This document shows positions 1-7,311 of a stretch of 20,584 nucleotides of DNA, piece after piece. A program made the translations under genes and the position numbers. The notes below the pieces were generated by a model, which saw only the letters and a list, made by a program, of their open reading frames with translations, did not search any database and was not told the DNA's origin. The stretch covers positions 1-20,584 of the forward strand of contig DASZBX010000112.1 in NCBI GenBank assembly GCA_035943635.1. The letters run 5' to 3'. Source of the stretch: DASZBX01 sp035943635 (lineage in GTDB: Bacteria > Actinomycetota > Actinomycetes > Streptomycetales > Catenulisporaceae). How positions within the stretch are numbered: position 1 is the first letter of the stretch; each line of letters starts with the position of its first letter.

Positions 1-42
1 GCCGCCCGCGAACTCCTCGAGTCAGAACTCGAACGCCAGTAG
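1..42 (+). CDS. C-terminal end of an upstream protein (partial)
   Basis: Frame 1 is open from the first base and reads AARELLESELERQ before a TAG at 40-42. The charged, helix-like tail and G/C-rich third positions fit the end of a gene that starts outside the window. Too little is present to name it. It lies 58 bases before the PAPS-reductase-like gene on the same strand and may belong to the same mobile-element operon. Confidence 0.5.
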   Translation, partial: AARELLESELERQ

Positions 43-100
43 AACCCGAACCCACAACCCCACCTCCGAACACACAAGCCAACCAACCCGGGAGTTCCCT

Positions 101-973
101 TTGACGACCCTTCGAATATCCCGAACTCGCGGACAAATCGCGGACCCTGGATGGGAGCGACCTGAGACCTACGCGGCGCTCGACCGGCTCGAGAACGAGA
201 TCGCCCGGCCCGCCGGAATCCCGATCGTGCGACTGTCCGCCGGAAACATCCGCAACGATCTTCTGGACCCCGCTTCTCGATTCTCCACGATGCCGCTCTT
301 CGTGAAGAACAAGAACGGCACCAGGGGGATGCTCCGCAGGCAATGTACCTCTACGTACAAGGTGAAAATCCTGCTGGCCGAGGCCCGGCGCCAGCTCGGC
401 GCCGAGGCCCTGCCCGACGGACGGGTCGGGCGCACCAAGCGGGGTCGCTTCCTCGACCAGTGGGTCGGGATCAGCTGCGACGAATTCGCTCGTGCGAAGG
501 ACTCCGGCGTCTCGTACGCCCGCAACGTCTTCCCTCTCCTGGACCTCGGCCTGACCAGAACCGATTGCGAAGCCTACTTGGCCAAGCACGGGTTCCAGGC
601 CGTGAGCCGCTCGGCGTGCGTCGGGTGCCCATTCACCAGTGACAAGCAGTGGAGAACGCTCAGGGATCACCACCCCGAGCAGTGGGCCGAGGCCGTCGCC
701 TTCGACAAGGCCATCCGCGCCGGTTCCGCGCGCGCCACGGCCAACGGAGTTCCGCTGCGCGGGACCGCGTTCCTGCATCCCTCGCTCCAACCGCTGGACG
801 AGGCTCCGATCGACCCGCCCAGCAGCGGCCGGATCCGCCGGCACCTGCGCCTGCTGCCCGCCCACCAGGAGTGGCAGGGCGAGCCCGACGGGTGCGGGCC
901 GTGGGCCTGCCGCTCCGGAGCCCCCACCACCACCCCCGCCCCGGCCGCGATCAAGCCGGGCAGGGCGGCATGA
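101..973 (+). CDS. PAPS-reductase-like (adenine nucleotide alpha hydrolase fold) protein lacking its N-terminal PP-loop
   Basis: The 290-residue protein resembles the phosphoadenosine-phosphosulfate-reductase-like proteins common on actinomycete plasmids, phages and integrative elements. Recognisable blocks are DPGWERPETYAALDRLENEI (residues 15-34), RLSAGNIRNDLLDP, MLRRQCTSTYKVK, GISCDEFARAKDS, PLLDLGLTRTDCEAYL and the CVGCPF motif, then LRGTAFLHPSLQPLDEAPID. The TTG start at 101 has a GGGAG six bases upstream, and MTTLRI matches the usual start of the family. Relatives continue with a glycine-rich SLGAGVQST-type loop that binds the nucleotide; here only about seven unrelated residues separate MTTLRI from IADPGWE. 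Roughly 20-25 residues appear to be lost in frame, which suggests a catalytically dead product. The stop overlaps the next gene as ATGA. Confidence 0.8.
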   Translation: MTTLRISRTRGQIADPGWERPETYAALDRLENEIARPAGIPIVRLSAGNIRNDLLDPASRFSTMPLFVKNKNGTRGMLRRQCTSTYKVKILLAEARRQLGAEALPDGRVGRTKRGRFLDQWVGISCDEFARAKDSGVSYARNVFPLLDLGLTRTDCEAYLAKHGFQAVSRSACVGCPFTSDKQWRTLRDHHPEQWAEAVAFDKAIRAGSARATANGVPLRGTAFLHPSLQPLDEAPIDPPSSGRIRRHLRLLPAHQEWQGEPDGCGPWACRSGAPTTTPAPAAIKPGRAA

Positions 974-1563
974 ACGCCACCGTGCACAGCGGCGCGCGCA
1001 GGGCGATCGCCGAGAACCGGCAGAAGCTGACCATCCGCCCCCTCGCCTTCCGTGAGGCGTGCACCCTCGTCGACACCCTGCACCGTCACCACACCAGACC
1101 CGCCGGACACAAGTTCTCTCTGGCCGTGACCACCCCCGACGGCCAGGTCGTGGGCGCGGCGATCGTCGGGAGGCCCTCGGCCCGCCACCTCGACGACGGC
1201 TGGAGCCTGGAAGTAACCCGGCTGGTGACCGACCAGACGCACAACGCCTGCTCCGCCTTGCTGGGTGCGGCCTGGCGGGCGGCCAAAGCCCTCGGCTACC
1301 GGCGGCTGATCACCTACACCCAGGCCGCCGAGAGCGGGGCGAGCCTGCGCGGCGCCGGCTGGCACAAGATCCGCGACCTGCCCCCGCGCCCCGGATGGAA
1401 CGCCCCCGGCCGACCACGCCCCGACACAGGCACCGGCCACACCGCCCGGATCCTGTGGCAGGCCACCGCGCCGTCCATACCACTGGACCCCACCCATTGC
1501 TCGGTGCGGCTAACCGCCTCCGCGAACAGCGCCGGTCCCGGCCACGGCCGCAACGGCGCGTAA
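970..1563 (+). CDS. XF1762 family protein (GNAT-like)
   Basis: This 197-residue protein starts at the ATG at 970, which shares ATGA with the stop of the preceding gene, so the two are probably translationally coupled. The motifs LTIRPLAFREAC, LHRHHTRPAGHKFSLAV, VGAAIVGRPSARHLDDG, LEVTRLVTDQTHNACS, LLGAAWRAAKALGYRRLITY and SGASLRGAGW are those of the XF1762 family. These are small acetyltransferase-like proteins often found beside PAPS-reductase-like genes on phages and plasmids. The substrate is unknown. The last 40 or so residues after the ARILWQ block are low-complexity and probably not part of the fold. The same frame is open further upstream, but that part only shadows the neighbouring gene, so ATG 970 is preferred. 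Confidence 0.78.
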   Translation: MNATVHSGARRAIAENRQKLTIRPLAFREACTLVDTLHRHHTRPAGHKFSLAVTTPDGQVVGAAIVGRPSARHLDDGWSLEVTRLVTDQTHNACSALLGAAWRAAKALGYRRLITYTQAAESGASLRGAGWHKIRDLPPRPGWNAPGRPRPDTGTGHTARILWQATAPSIPLDPTHCSVRLTASANSAGPGHGRNGA

Positions 1564-1737
1564 CCCGCCACAACACGCCTTGCCTCCGTGAACTCCCGCA
1601 GGGCTCGCAGCGCCCTGTGTCGGACCGAGCCACCACGGCGCACCTGGCGCCGTCGCCACAGGCTTCGGTGCACGGCGCGACCCCACGGCGGCCGACGTGC
1701 CGACATCGCCCCGCCCCCTTCCCCAGACAGGACTCCC

Positions 1738-2031
1738 ATGACCGCCGAGAAGGATCCGTACCTGCTCGCCTTGGCCGCCCGCCATGACCTCACGTCCGAG
1801 CCCGGGCGCAGCCTGGACCCGCACCTGGCAGGCCGCGCCCTGTAGGCCGAACTGATCGAGATCAGGGATGGGGCCAAGGCGCTGGCGCAGTGGCCGGCCG
1901 CAGTCCGGGACAGGATTGCCGGCCAACTCCCGGCCCCGGCCGACAGCGCGAAGCGGGCGCAGCACCGCACCGGCACCGCTCGCCCGACCAGGGGTCCGAC
2001 TAGCCGATGCACTCCCCGCCATCGCCGCTAG
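1738..2031 (+). pseudogene. Small unknown gene interrupted by an amber codon
   Basis: ATG 1738 follows a weak AGGA and encodes MTAEKDPYLLALAARHDLTS and on to HLAGRAL, then TAG at 1843-1845. The same frame continues without a break in a protein-like way: AELIEIRDGAKALAQWPAAV, then RDRIAGQLPAP, to a stop at 2029-2031. The read-through is helical and keeps the third-position G/C bias of the first half, so TAG most simply replaces a CAG glutamine codon. The last 15 or so residues look unlike coding sequence, so the true end may be earlier. Its position just upstream of the excisionase and integrase genes suggests an accessory protein of the integrative element. I do not recognise the family. A genuine 35-residue peptide is the alternative. 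Confidence 0.45.
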
Positions 2032-2220
2032 CCCGGCTAGCCCGGCCACGCCGCAGCACGAACTCGCCCACAGCCGCGTCGCTCCCGGCCCGAAGAGAAC
2101 CGACTTCGCCGCGACTACTCCGGCCACGCACGGCGCCCCGACCGTCCGGGCGAGCCACCACTCGCCCGGACAGTCGGCTCCCTCCCGCCCAGTCCCCGCA
2201 CCCTTCTGACAAGGTACATC
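2032..2220. other. Intergenic stretch before the excisionase gene
   Basis: These 189 bases hold no convincing gene. The GCTAGCCCG unit occurs twice in tandem around 2027-2042. The open frames across it are rich in Arg, Pro and Ser, as expected for shadow frames in GC-rich DNA. The regulatory region of the excisionase gene would lie here, but no clear promoter hexamers are visible. Confidence 0.35.
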
Positions 2221-2640
2221 GTGATAGACCCCGACAGCCGCCGGCCCGGCGTCACACCACGGCGAGACAGCGCGCAGCACCTGGGCGCCGGCGCCTCCGG
2301 CGCCGGCTTGCCCCACCCGCTGACCGCCGTGATCGCCACCACCACCCACGAGGCAGAGCAGGGGAAAGGAAGCGAGCCGGCCAGCGCAGACGGCGGGGCG
2401 TTCTTCCCGCTCCTGCCCGCGGGAATCCGCCAGGTGCTCTACACCCCCGAGCAAGCCGGCGTGCTGCTGGCGGTGCACCCGTCCTGGCTGCGGCGGCACG
2501 CCGCCGACGGCACGCTCCCGCACACCCGACTCGGCAAACACCTGCGCTTCTCCGACGCCGACCTAAGCGCGATCGCCGCCGCCGGCGCCCGCGGGCCGCG
2601 TCCTCCACCGATCCCCCCGCCCACACCATCACGCCACTGA
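2221..2640 (+). CDS. xis: Excisionase-type helix-turn-helix protein (MerR/HTH_17-like)
   Basis: The 139-residue protein starts at GTG 2221 with AAGG about six bases upstream. Residues about 75-115 read YTPEQAGVLLAVHPSWLRRH, then GTLPHTRLGKHLRFSDADLS. This is the winged-HTH pattern of the DNA-binding domain of the excisionase family (HTH_17): a Y-T-x-E-x-A start, a recognition helix, and a G-K/H-x-R-F wing. The first 70 residues and the proline-rich tail are low-complexity. It lies 121 bases upstream of an integrase on the same strand, the usual xis-int order in actinomycete integrative elements. It probably directs excision of the element, and may instead act as a repressor of it. Confidence 0.8.
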   Translation: MIDPDSRRPGVTPRRDSAQHLGAGASGAGLPHPLTAVIATTTHEAEQGKGSEPASADGGAFFPLLPAGIRQVLYTPEQAGVLLAVHPSWLRRHAADGTLPHTRLGKHLRFSDADLSAIAAAGARGPRPPPIPPPTPSRH

Positions 2641-2761
2641 CAGCAACGACTTGACCTAGTGCGGCGCAGCGAGCGTGGATGGACCCCGCCCGCCGCCCGC
2701 CGTCCGGCGGGAGCCGGAAGCGTAAGCGTTCACCGCCAGAACCACCCTGACAAGGAGACCC
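2641..2761 (+). promoter_or_regulatory. xis-int spacer with a small hairpin
   Basis: The 121-base spacer contains CCCGCC-GTCC-GGCGGG at about 2697-2712, a 6-bp-arm hairpin, and ends with a strong AAGGAGA site just before the integrase ATG. The hairpin could attenuate transcription from xis into int. No promoter hexamers stand out. Confidence 0.35.
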
Positions 2762-4108
2762 ATGGCCTGGGTAGAAACCAAAGGCACCGGATTCCGCGTG
2801 CGCCACCGCCACCCCGACGGCACCGTCGAGACCCTCGCCCGGTATGGGAACAAGCCCGAAGCCCGCCGCCACGCCCAACGTTTCAACGCCGGTGCGCCCG
2901 AGCAGGCCCCCGTCCCCGCACACCCTCACCCCGTACCCCCTGCCCCCGCCGCCCCGGTCCCCGTCCTCGCCGCCAGTGCCCCGGGACTTGCCCCGGTGGA
3001 TACCGACATACCGGTATCCACCCCGACGTTCTCAGCCGTGATCCCGCCACCGCGGCGCCCTGCGCCCCGCACGTTCCCCATCAGTCCGCCGCCAAGTGGC
3101 TCCGTTGCCCCGACGGCGCCGACAACCATCACCCTCGCCCAGTGGGTCGAGATCTGGATCGAGTCCCACCAGATCGGGCCTCTGACCGCCGCGAAATACG
3201 AATCCCACCTGCGCATCCACATCCTGCCCCGCTTCGGCGCCACACCGCTCGACCAGATCACCCGGATTGAGGTCAAGACCTGGGGCAAGCAGATGTGCGA
3301 ACGCATGGCCACCGCCAGCGCCCACTCCATCCTGACCCTGCTCTCCACCGTCATGGGCGAAGCCGCGGACAACCGGCTGATCACGCACAACCCGTGCCAG
3401 GGACTGCGCCTGGCCCACGGCAAACGCGAGGAGAAAGTGATCGCCACCCCTGTCCAGGTCCTGCAACTCGCCGAGCGCATGGACCCCGCTGGCGCCACCA
3501 TGGTGATCACCGCCGCGTACACCGGGATGCGCTGGGGCGAACTGTCCGGGCTGGCCTGGGACAACGTCAAACTCGACCAAGAGATCCCCGCGATCGTCAT
3601 CGACCCCCTGGAAGGAGCGCTGCACGAACTCGGCGGCAAACTCTGGCTGGACGCACCCAAGACCGAGAACTCCGTACGCACCATCGCCCTACCCCCCTTC
3701 CTGGTCGCCATGCTCACCGCCGCCCGCACCGCCGCCCGCTACGACATGGTCTTCACCGGCACCCGCGGCGCCCTGCTGCGCCGCTCTAACTTCCGCCAAC
3801 GCGTCTGGGACCCCGCTGCCAACGGCGTCCCGGAGCACCTCACCCCCGCACGGCGCGCCCCGATCACCCCGGGCATGACCTTCCACGGCCTGCGCCACTC
3901 CCACAAAACCTGGATGAAAGAAGACGGTATCGACGGCTTCGTCCAAGACAAAAGACTCGGCCACGCGACCCCCAGCATCGGCGACCGCTACTCCCACATC
4001 ACCCCCACCATGACCAGCAACCTGGTCGACCGCCTCGAAGCGCGCTACCAGCAATCCCTGCATGACTTCGCCGCACTGCCCAAAACACCCCCCGGCCACA
4101 GCGCCTAA
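2762..4108 (+). CDS. int: Tyrosine recombinase / phage-type integrase
   Basis: The 448-residue protein starts at ATG 2762 after AAGGAGA. Residues about 5-40 form an AP2-like arm-binding segment (TGFRVRHRHPDGT). A long proline-rich linker follows (about 45-115), then a SAM-like core-binding domain with TLAQWVEIWIESHQIGPLTA and YESHLRIHILPRFG. The catalytic domain shows Arg in AAYTGMRWGELSGLAWD, HGLRHSHKTW (H-x-x-R), RLGHATPSIGDRYSHI with the late His, and the nucleophilic Tyr in DRYSHI. It should carry out site-specific integration and excision of the element formed by the preceding genes. The unusually long Pro/Ala linker explains its length, which exceeds the usual 380-400 residues. Confidence 0.93.
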   Translation: MAWVETKGTGFRVRHRHPDGTVETLARYGNKPEARRHAQRFNAGAPEQAPVPAHPHPVPPAPAAPVPVLAASAPGLAPVDTDIPVSTPTFSAVIPPPRRPAPRTFPISPPPSGSVAPTAPTTITLAQWVEIWIESHQIGPLTAAKYESHLRIHILPRFGATPLDQITRIEVKTWGKQMCERMATASAHSILTLLSTVMGEAADNRLITHNPCQGLRLAHGKREEKVIATPVQVLQLAERMDPAGATMVITAAYTGMRWGELSGLAWDNVKLDQEIPAIVIDPLEGALHELGGKLWLDAPKTENSVRTIALPPFLVAMLTAARTAARYDMVFTGTRGALLRRSNFRQRVWDPAANGVPEHLTPARRAPITPGMTFHGLRHSHKTWMKEDGIDGFVQDKRLGHATPSIGDRYSHITPTMTSNLVDRLEARYQQSLHDFAALPKTPPGHSA

Positions 4109-4170
4109 CCACCCCACCTCCGGGCCCCGCCGGTCACAACGACTCCATCGGAGACCAAGGCGGGCGTGGC

Positions 4171-4227
4171 CCGTGTGCGGCAGCATTCACCGTCGGTGCC
4201 CCCGACGGTGAATGCTGCCGCACACGG
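4171..4227. terminator. Perfect 26-bp-arm hairpin downstream of int
   Basis: Left arm 4171-4196 (starts CCGTGTGCGG) and right arm 4202-4227 are exact reverse complements, separated by a 5-base loop (TGCCC). The stem lies 62 bases after the integrase stop and ends just upstream of a promoter-like sequence. There is no T-run. The arms are long for an intrinsic terminator, so an operator or a recombination site for the element is also possible. Confidence 0.6.
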
Positions 4228-4256
4228 CCGTCACGAAGCGCACTGCTGCCTATACT
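4228..4256 (+). promoter_or_regulatory. Candidate promoter of the nucleotidyltransferase-like gene
   Basis: TATACT at 4251-4256 is a good -10 hexamer. CCGTCA at 4228-4233 lies 17 bases upstream but matches the -35 consensus poorly. The -35 directly abuts the palindrome, so a protein bound to the hairpin DNA could control this promoter. Confidence 0.4.
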
Positions 4257-4296
4257 CGGTGCCAAGAATGATGGTTGGCCGGGCAGGAGGGCGACT

Positions 4297-5169
4297 GTGA
4301 AGCGGGAACGCGCGATCGACTTGCTGACCACCGTGCTCACCTCGGCCACCGAGGCCGACGGGCAACCGCTGTCGATGCTCGACGAAATCCACGTATTCGG
4401 CAGTTTCGCCCGAGGAGCCGTGCAACCGCACGACGTCGACGTGGCCGTCGAACTCACGCCCGATGAGGACTTCATCAGCGACCTGGCGTGGTCACTGAGC
4501 AGCGGCCGGGACCCCTTCACCCCGGTCCGCCACGCCCTGATCGGGCGCAGTCGCGGGATCCAGTTCCGCTTCCACGAACTGACGATGCTGCGCGAGGGCG
4601 GTATCGCCACGACGCTGCTCTGGCGCCGCGGCGACGACCTCGACACAGCCCTGGGCCGTCTCGACGCGATCAAGCCGGACCCGGACGCCGGACGCGCAGC
4701 GCGCGACGGTATGCTCCCGGCGTTCGAGGGCATCGACAGGCACGTGCCGCGTCCCGTACGAGAAATGCTCTCCGCCTGGAGCGGGGCGGGCGCGGCCCGC
4801 GTCACGCAGATCGACCTGCCCATCGCCGAACCGGATGACGCGCGGGCACGGCGGGTGATCGAGCGGCGCTGGGGCGAGAGCAGTGTCCTGCGGCGAGCCG
4901 CCTACGCCGCGCTCGCTCACCTCGAGAAGCACGGGATCGACGCTGGCTCAGTGCACCTGCACGGGCAGGATATGGTCAAAGACAGCGACACGTCCTGCTT
5001 CGTCGGCTTCCAGTGGCGCTATGCCGACACCATCCACCAGTGCCTGACCCACTGGGGCGGCGTCCAATGGCTCGAGGTGCCCCACCCCGCCCGCGCCGGC
5101 GCGATCACCGCCGTCCTCATCGAGACCGCCGACCGCGACGCCCTGACCGCCCAGCAGCCCAGGTGGTAA
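4297..5169 (+). CDS. Nucleotidyltransferase-fold protein (Pol beta superfamily), cargo gene
   Basis: The 290-residue protein starts at GTG 4297 with GGAGG six bases upstream, an ideal ribosome-binding site. Residues about 34-52 read GSFARGAVQPHDVDVAVEL, the G-S-x(10)-D-x-D signature of the Pol-beta-type nucleotidyltransferase fold. The third acidic residue may be the Glu in FRFHELTM. The remaining C-terminal 200 residues are mixed alpha/beta and I do not recognise them. Families with this core include minimal nucleotidyltransferases of toxin-antitoxin systems (MNT), aminoglycoside nucleotidyltransferases and AbiEii-like toxins; no HEPN partner is visible beside it. The gene is monocistronic, between the integrase and the cysteine-rich gene, and may be cargo of the integrated element. 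Confidence 0.72.
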   Translation: MKRERAIDLLTTVLTSATEADGQPLSMLDEIHVFGSFARGAVQPHDVDVAVELTPDEDFISDLAWSLSSGRDPFTPVRHALIGRSRGIQFRFHELTMLREGGIATTLLWRRGDDLDTALGRLDAIKPDPDAGRAARDGMLPAFEGIDRHVPRPVREMLSAWSGAGAARVTQIDLPIAEPDDARARRVIERRWGESSVLRRAAYAALAHLEKHGIDAGSVHLHGQDMVKDSDTSCFVGFQWRYADTIHQCLTHWGGVQWLEVPHPARAGAITAVLIETADRDALTAQQPRW

Positions 5170-5447
5170 GACCGACGGCGTATCCTGACTCACGGCGTTG
5201 AACCGTATTTTCACACACCCTTGCTTTCGGATCGCATCATCACTCAGCGTGTGAGAGAGCTACTTGAGGTTGTTGGGTGTCCGCGCGGGTCGGCTTTCGC
5301 TGCCCGCGATCAGCACAGCAGCCTGTGACCGCCGCGGGTGGCCGGGGATCACTCGGGACGGTGGATTGCGGCCCTGGGTGAGTGCCTTCGGCGCAGTGCG
5401 GTCGTTGGCCCGGTGTCAGCGGTCGGGCGGGAAGGCGGTCGGAATCG
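5170..5447. other. Spacer between the nucleotidyltransferase and cysteine-rich genes
   Basis: The spacer is less GC-rich around 5205-5260. It contains TCACACAC and GCGTGTGA about 30 bases apart as short inverted arms (about 5210-5255), a possible operator. The frame of the next gene is open from GTG 5382, but the segment 5382-5447 encodes arginine-rich, non-conserved residues. Confidence 0.3.
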
Positions 5448-6884
5448 GTGTTCGATGTGGTGCGTACGCGGTTCGCGACGCGTTTGCAGGCCCGGTGGTC
5501 GATCGTGTTCGACGAGCTTGGCGTGCCGTGGGTCTACAAGCCGCAGACGTTCACCACGAGCGGCGGCCTGCGGTTCCAGCCGGCGTTCTGGCTGCCGAGG
5601 GAGCGGTACTGGTTCGACCCGGTGGGGCCGGGCGTCCAGCGACCCGCATGGTGGGAGCCGTTCGCCTCCGCTGCCTGCGCGATGTGTGATGACCACGTGG
5701 GCGAGGAGACCTCCAGGAAGGGCGAGGATCCGTCCCGGGAGTGGCCGCGTATCGAGGTCGAGGACCGCTGGAAGGCGTCCCTGGTGTGCCTGCACCAAGG
5801 CCTGATGCCCGACGGCGAGATCGGGCCGTACTGGTCCGACTGCGCTTGGCAGAACGCTGAGGACGGGATGGATGTCGGGCACGACGGCTGCTACCAGTGG
5901 GTGCTGTGCCGGGACTGCGGCCTGTTCGGGTGCGAGTTCATGGGCCGGGCCGAACGCCTGTCCTGCCGGTGCCAGGACCCCGACGGCAAGGACTACAACT
6001 GTGGCGACCCGCGGCTATTGGCGGCCTACAAAGCTGCCCGGTGGGCCGATCTGGGTGTGGACGACGGCCCGGATGTCCAGCGCGCGACTGCGGCGCCCGC
6101 GGTCGCGCGGTGGGGCGCGCAGGCGATGAGCGCCCTCAGCCGCGCGCGCTTGGAGGCGCAGTACCGGCCGGTGGAACGTGCCGTCCTGCGCTGGCGCCCC
6201 GGGGCGCCGGGCGCGGCGGGCCGGTGCAATGGCTGGTGCCGGTCTTTGGCCGAGGTGTGGCGATTGGACTGTCCGCGTGCGCCGCTGGACATGGAGGGCG
6301 CCGAGTGGGCGTGCAGCCGGTGTGACGGGTTTGTGTGCGCGACCTGCGCGGCCGGCCCGGCGTTCGAGGAGGGCGGGGAGTGCGAGGTGTGCGCGCCATT
6401 GCCGTGCCTGACGCGCGGGCAGGCCGGTGGTGAGCTCAACCAGCGGGCGCTGGTGTTGGCCAAGGGCGGCGGCGTGCCGATCGCCCGCGTGCACGCCCGG
6501 ATCAACCGGGAGATGCGTGTACGCTTCCGCGGCGAGGCGGACCTGGGGGTGCTGGCCATCGGTCTGAACGCCACACACCTGTGGCTGGAGGACCTCGCCT
6601 TGATGGATCTGTCCGACCGGGCTGCCCTGCCGACCGCGCAGCAACTCGCGGTGATGACCGCGCCGCAGCTGCGTACGGTGATGAACCAGTTGGTCAACCG
6701 TGTCGCGGGAGCCCTCGGCTATGCGATCGCCTTAATCCACTACCGGGTGAACACGGTGATGAGGATCGCGTACCGCGCGCAGGCGACGGCCGAGGACCTA
6801 CGTGTGGGTCTTCGCCACCTGTTGTGGTGGCTGGAGACCCCAGAGGCATTCGACGATCCTGCAGGCCATCCGCTGCCGAGCTGA
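5448..6884 (+). CDS. Cysteine-rich unknown protein with a degenerate PD-(D/E)XK-like N-terminus
   Basis: The first 60 residues (RLQARWSIVFDELGVPWVYK, then RFQPAFWLP and WFDPV) match the layout of an actinobacterial nuclease-like domain. That domain normally reads LEARWAVFFD..LGIPWEYEP..PDFWLP..EVK. Here the expected acidic residues are Gln and Ala, and the E-x-K pair is replaced by D-P-V, so the domain looks inactive. Two cysteine clusters follow: CRDCGLFGC with CRC and NC, and CNGWC, CSRC, CATC, CEVC, both suggesting zinc binding. The C-terminal 150 residues are helical (LNATHLWLEDLALMDLSD onward). The start is uncertain: GTG 5448 fits the domain edge, with GGAAGG about 12 bases upstream; GTG 5382 would add 22 residues. 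The function is unknown; nucleic-acid binding is an inference. Confidence 0.7.
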   Translation: MFDVVRTRFATRLQARWSIVFDELGVPWVYKPQTFTTSGGLRFQPAFWLPRERYWFDPVGPGVQRPAWWEPFASAACAMCDDHVGEETSRKGEDPSREWPRIEVEDRWKASLVCLHQGLMPDGEIGPYWSDCAWQNAEDGMDVGHDGCYQWVLCRDCGLFGCEFMGRAERLSCRCQDPDGKDYNCGDPRLLAAYKAARWADLGVDDGPDVQRATAAPAVARWGAQAMSALSRARLEAQYRPVERAVLRWRPGAPGAAGRCNGWCRSLAEVWRLDCPRAPLDMEGAEWACSRCDGFVCATCAAGPAFEEGGECEVCAPLPCLTRGQAGGELNQRALVLAKGGGVPIARVHARINREMRVRFRGEADLGVLAIGLNATHLWLEDLALMDLSDRAALPTAQQLAVMTAPQLRTVMNQLVNRVAGALGYAIALIHYRVNTVMRIAYRAQATAEDLRVGLRHLLWWLETPEAFDDPAGHPLPS

Positions 6885-7028
6885 TCCCCGCCCAACGGAT
6901 CGCACAGGCCAGCACGCCCCCGGCGGGCTAGCCCCTTGCGCCGCACGATGTTGGGTCCGTGCGGGACGCGCACCCTGGTAGCGTGCCGCACGCGCCGTGC
7001 GGGCGCGTATCACGGCGGAGGCTTGTCC
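6885..7028. promoter_or_regulatory. Clustered 7-mer inverted repeats (possible operator)
   Basis: CCGCACG occurs at 6941-6947 and 6986-6992, and its complement CGTGCGG at 6958-6964 and 6996-7002. This gives two hairpins of identical arm sequence (loops of 10 and 3 bases) within 62 bases. The spacing and repetition resemble an operator for a dimeric regulator or a pair of terminator stems after the preceding gene. Confidence 0.4.
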
Positions 7029-7145
7029 ATGGACACCGCCATCGTACGCAGCCACCACACGGCGGCTCAGGAGTTTTCCCGCAGCCGCGTGACAAGCTTC
7101 GAAAAACGCGCGTGTTCTGACCCTTGGGCCCGAAGCCGGGGCTGA
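7029..7145 (+). pseudogene. Short ORF with a strong ribosome-binding site; possible truncated HTH/replication gene start
   Basis: ATG 7029 is preceded by GGAGG with a 7-base spacer, one of the best ribosome-binding sites in the window. It encodes 38 residues beginning MDTAIVRSHHTAAQEFSRSR. The opening I-V-R-S-H-H-T resembles the start of actinobacterial helix-turn-helix regulator or replication-type proteins (VIRSHHTD...), but the frame stops before any HTH. It is therefore probably the decayed start of such a gene, or a genuine small peptide. The sequence from 7146 to 7311 holds no recognisable gene. Confidence 0.35.
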
Positions 7146-7311
7146 TCCCGAGGGGACCGGGGTACAGTTGACGCTCCATCAGGTAGCGCATCGCTCGGAC
7201 AACCCCCGTTCGCGAGGCCATGAGAGGCTGTCCGGCGGAGGCGCAGGTGGCAAGTGAGCAACCCGATCAAGGGCCGCAGATACGCAGATACTTGGCGGGC
7301 CGAGGCGGCCG

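Noticed and set aside
1314..2541. Long minus-strand open frames over the XF1762-xis region
   Set aside because: They mirror the G/C third-position bias of plus-strand genes, are rich in Arg/Gly/Ala and contain no recognisable domain.
4109..4170. tRNA-derived attachment site directly downstream of int
   Set aside because: No tRNA 3' end or T-loop sequence is visible, and no second copy of a core repeat occurs in the window.
6928..7221. Minus-strand frame MASRTGVVRAMRYLMERQLY...
   Set aside because: The first 45 residues look somewhat protein-like, but the rest is Cys/Arg-rich and no domain is recognisable.
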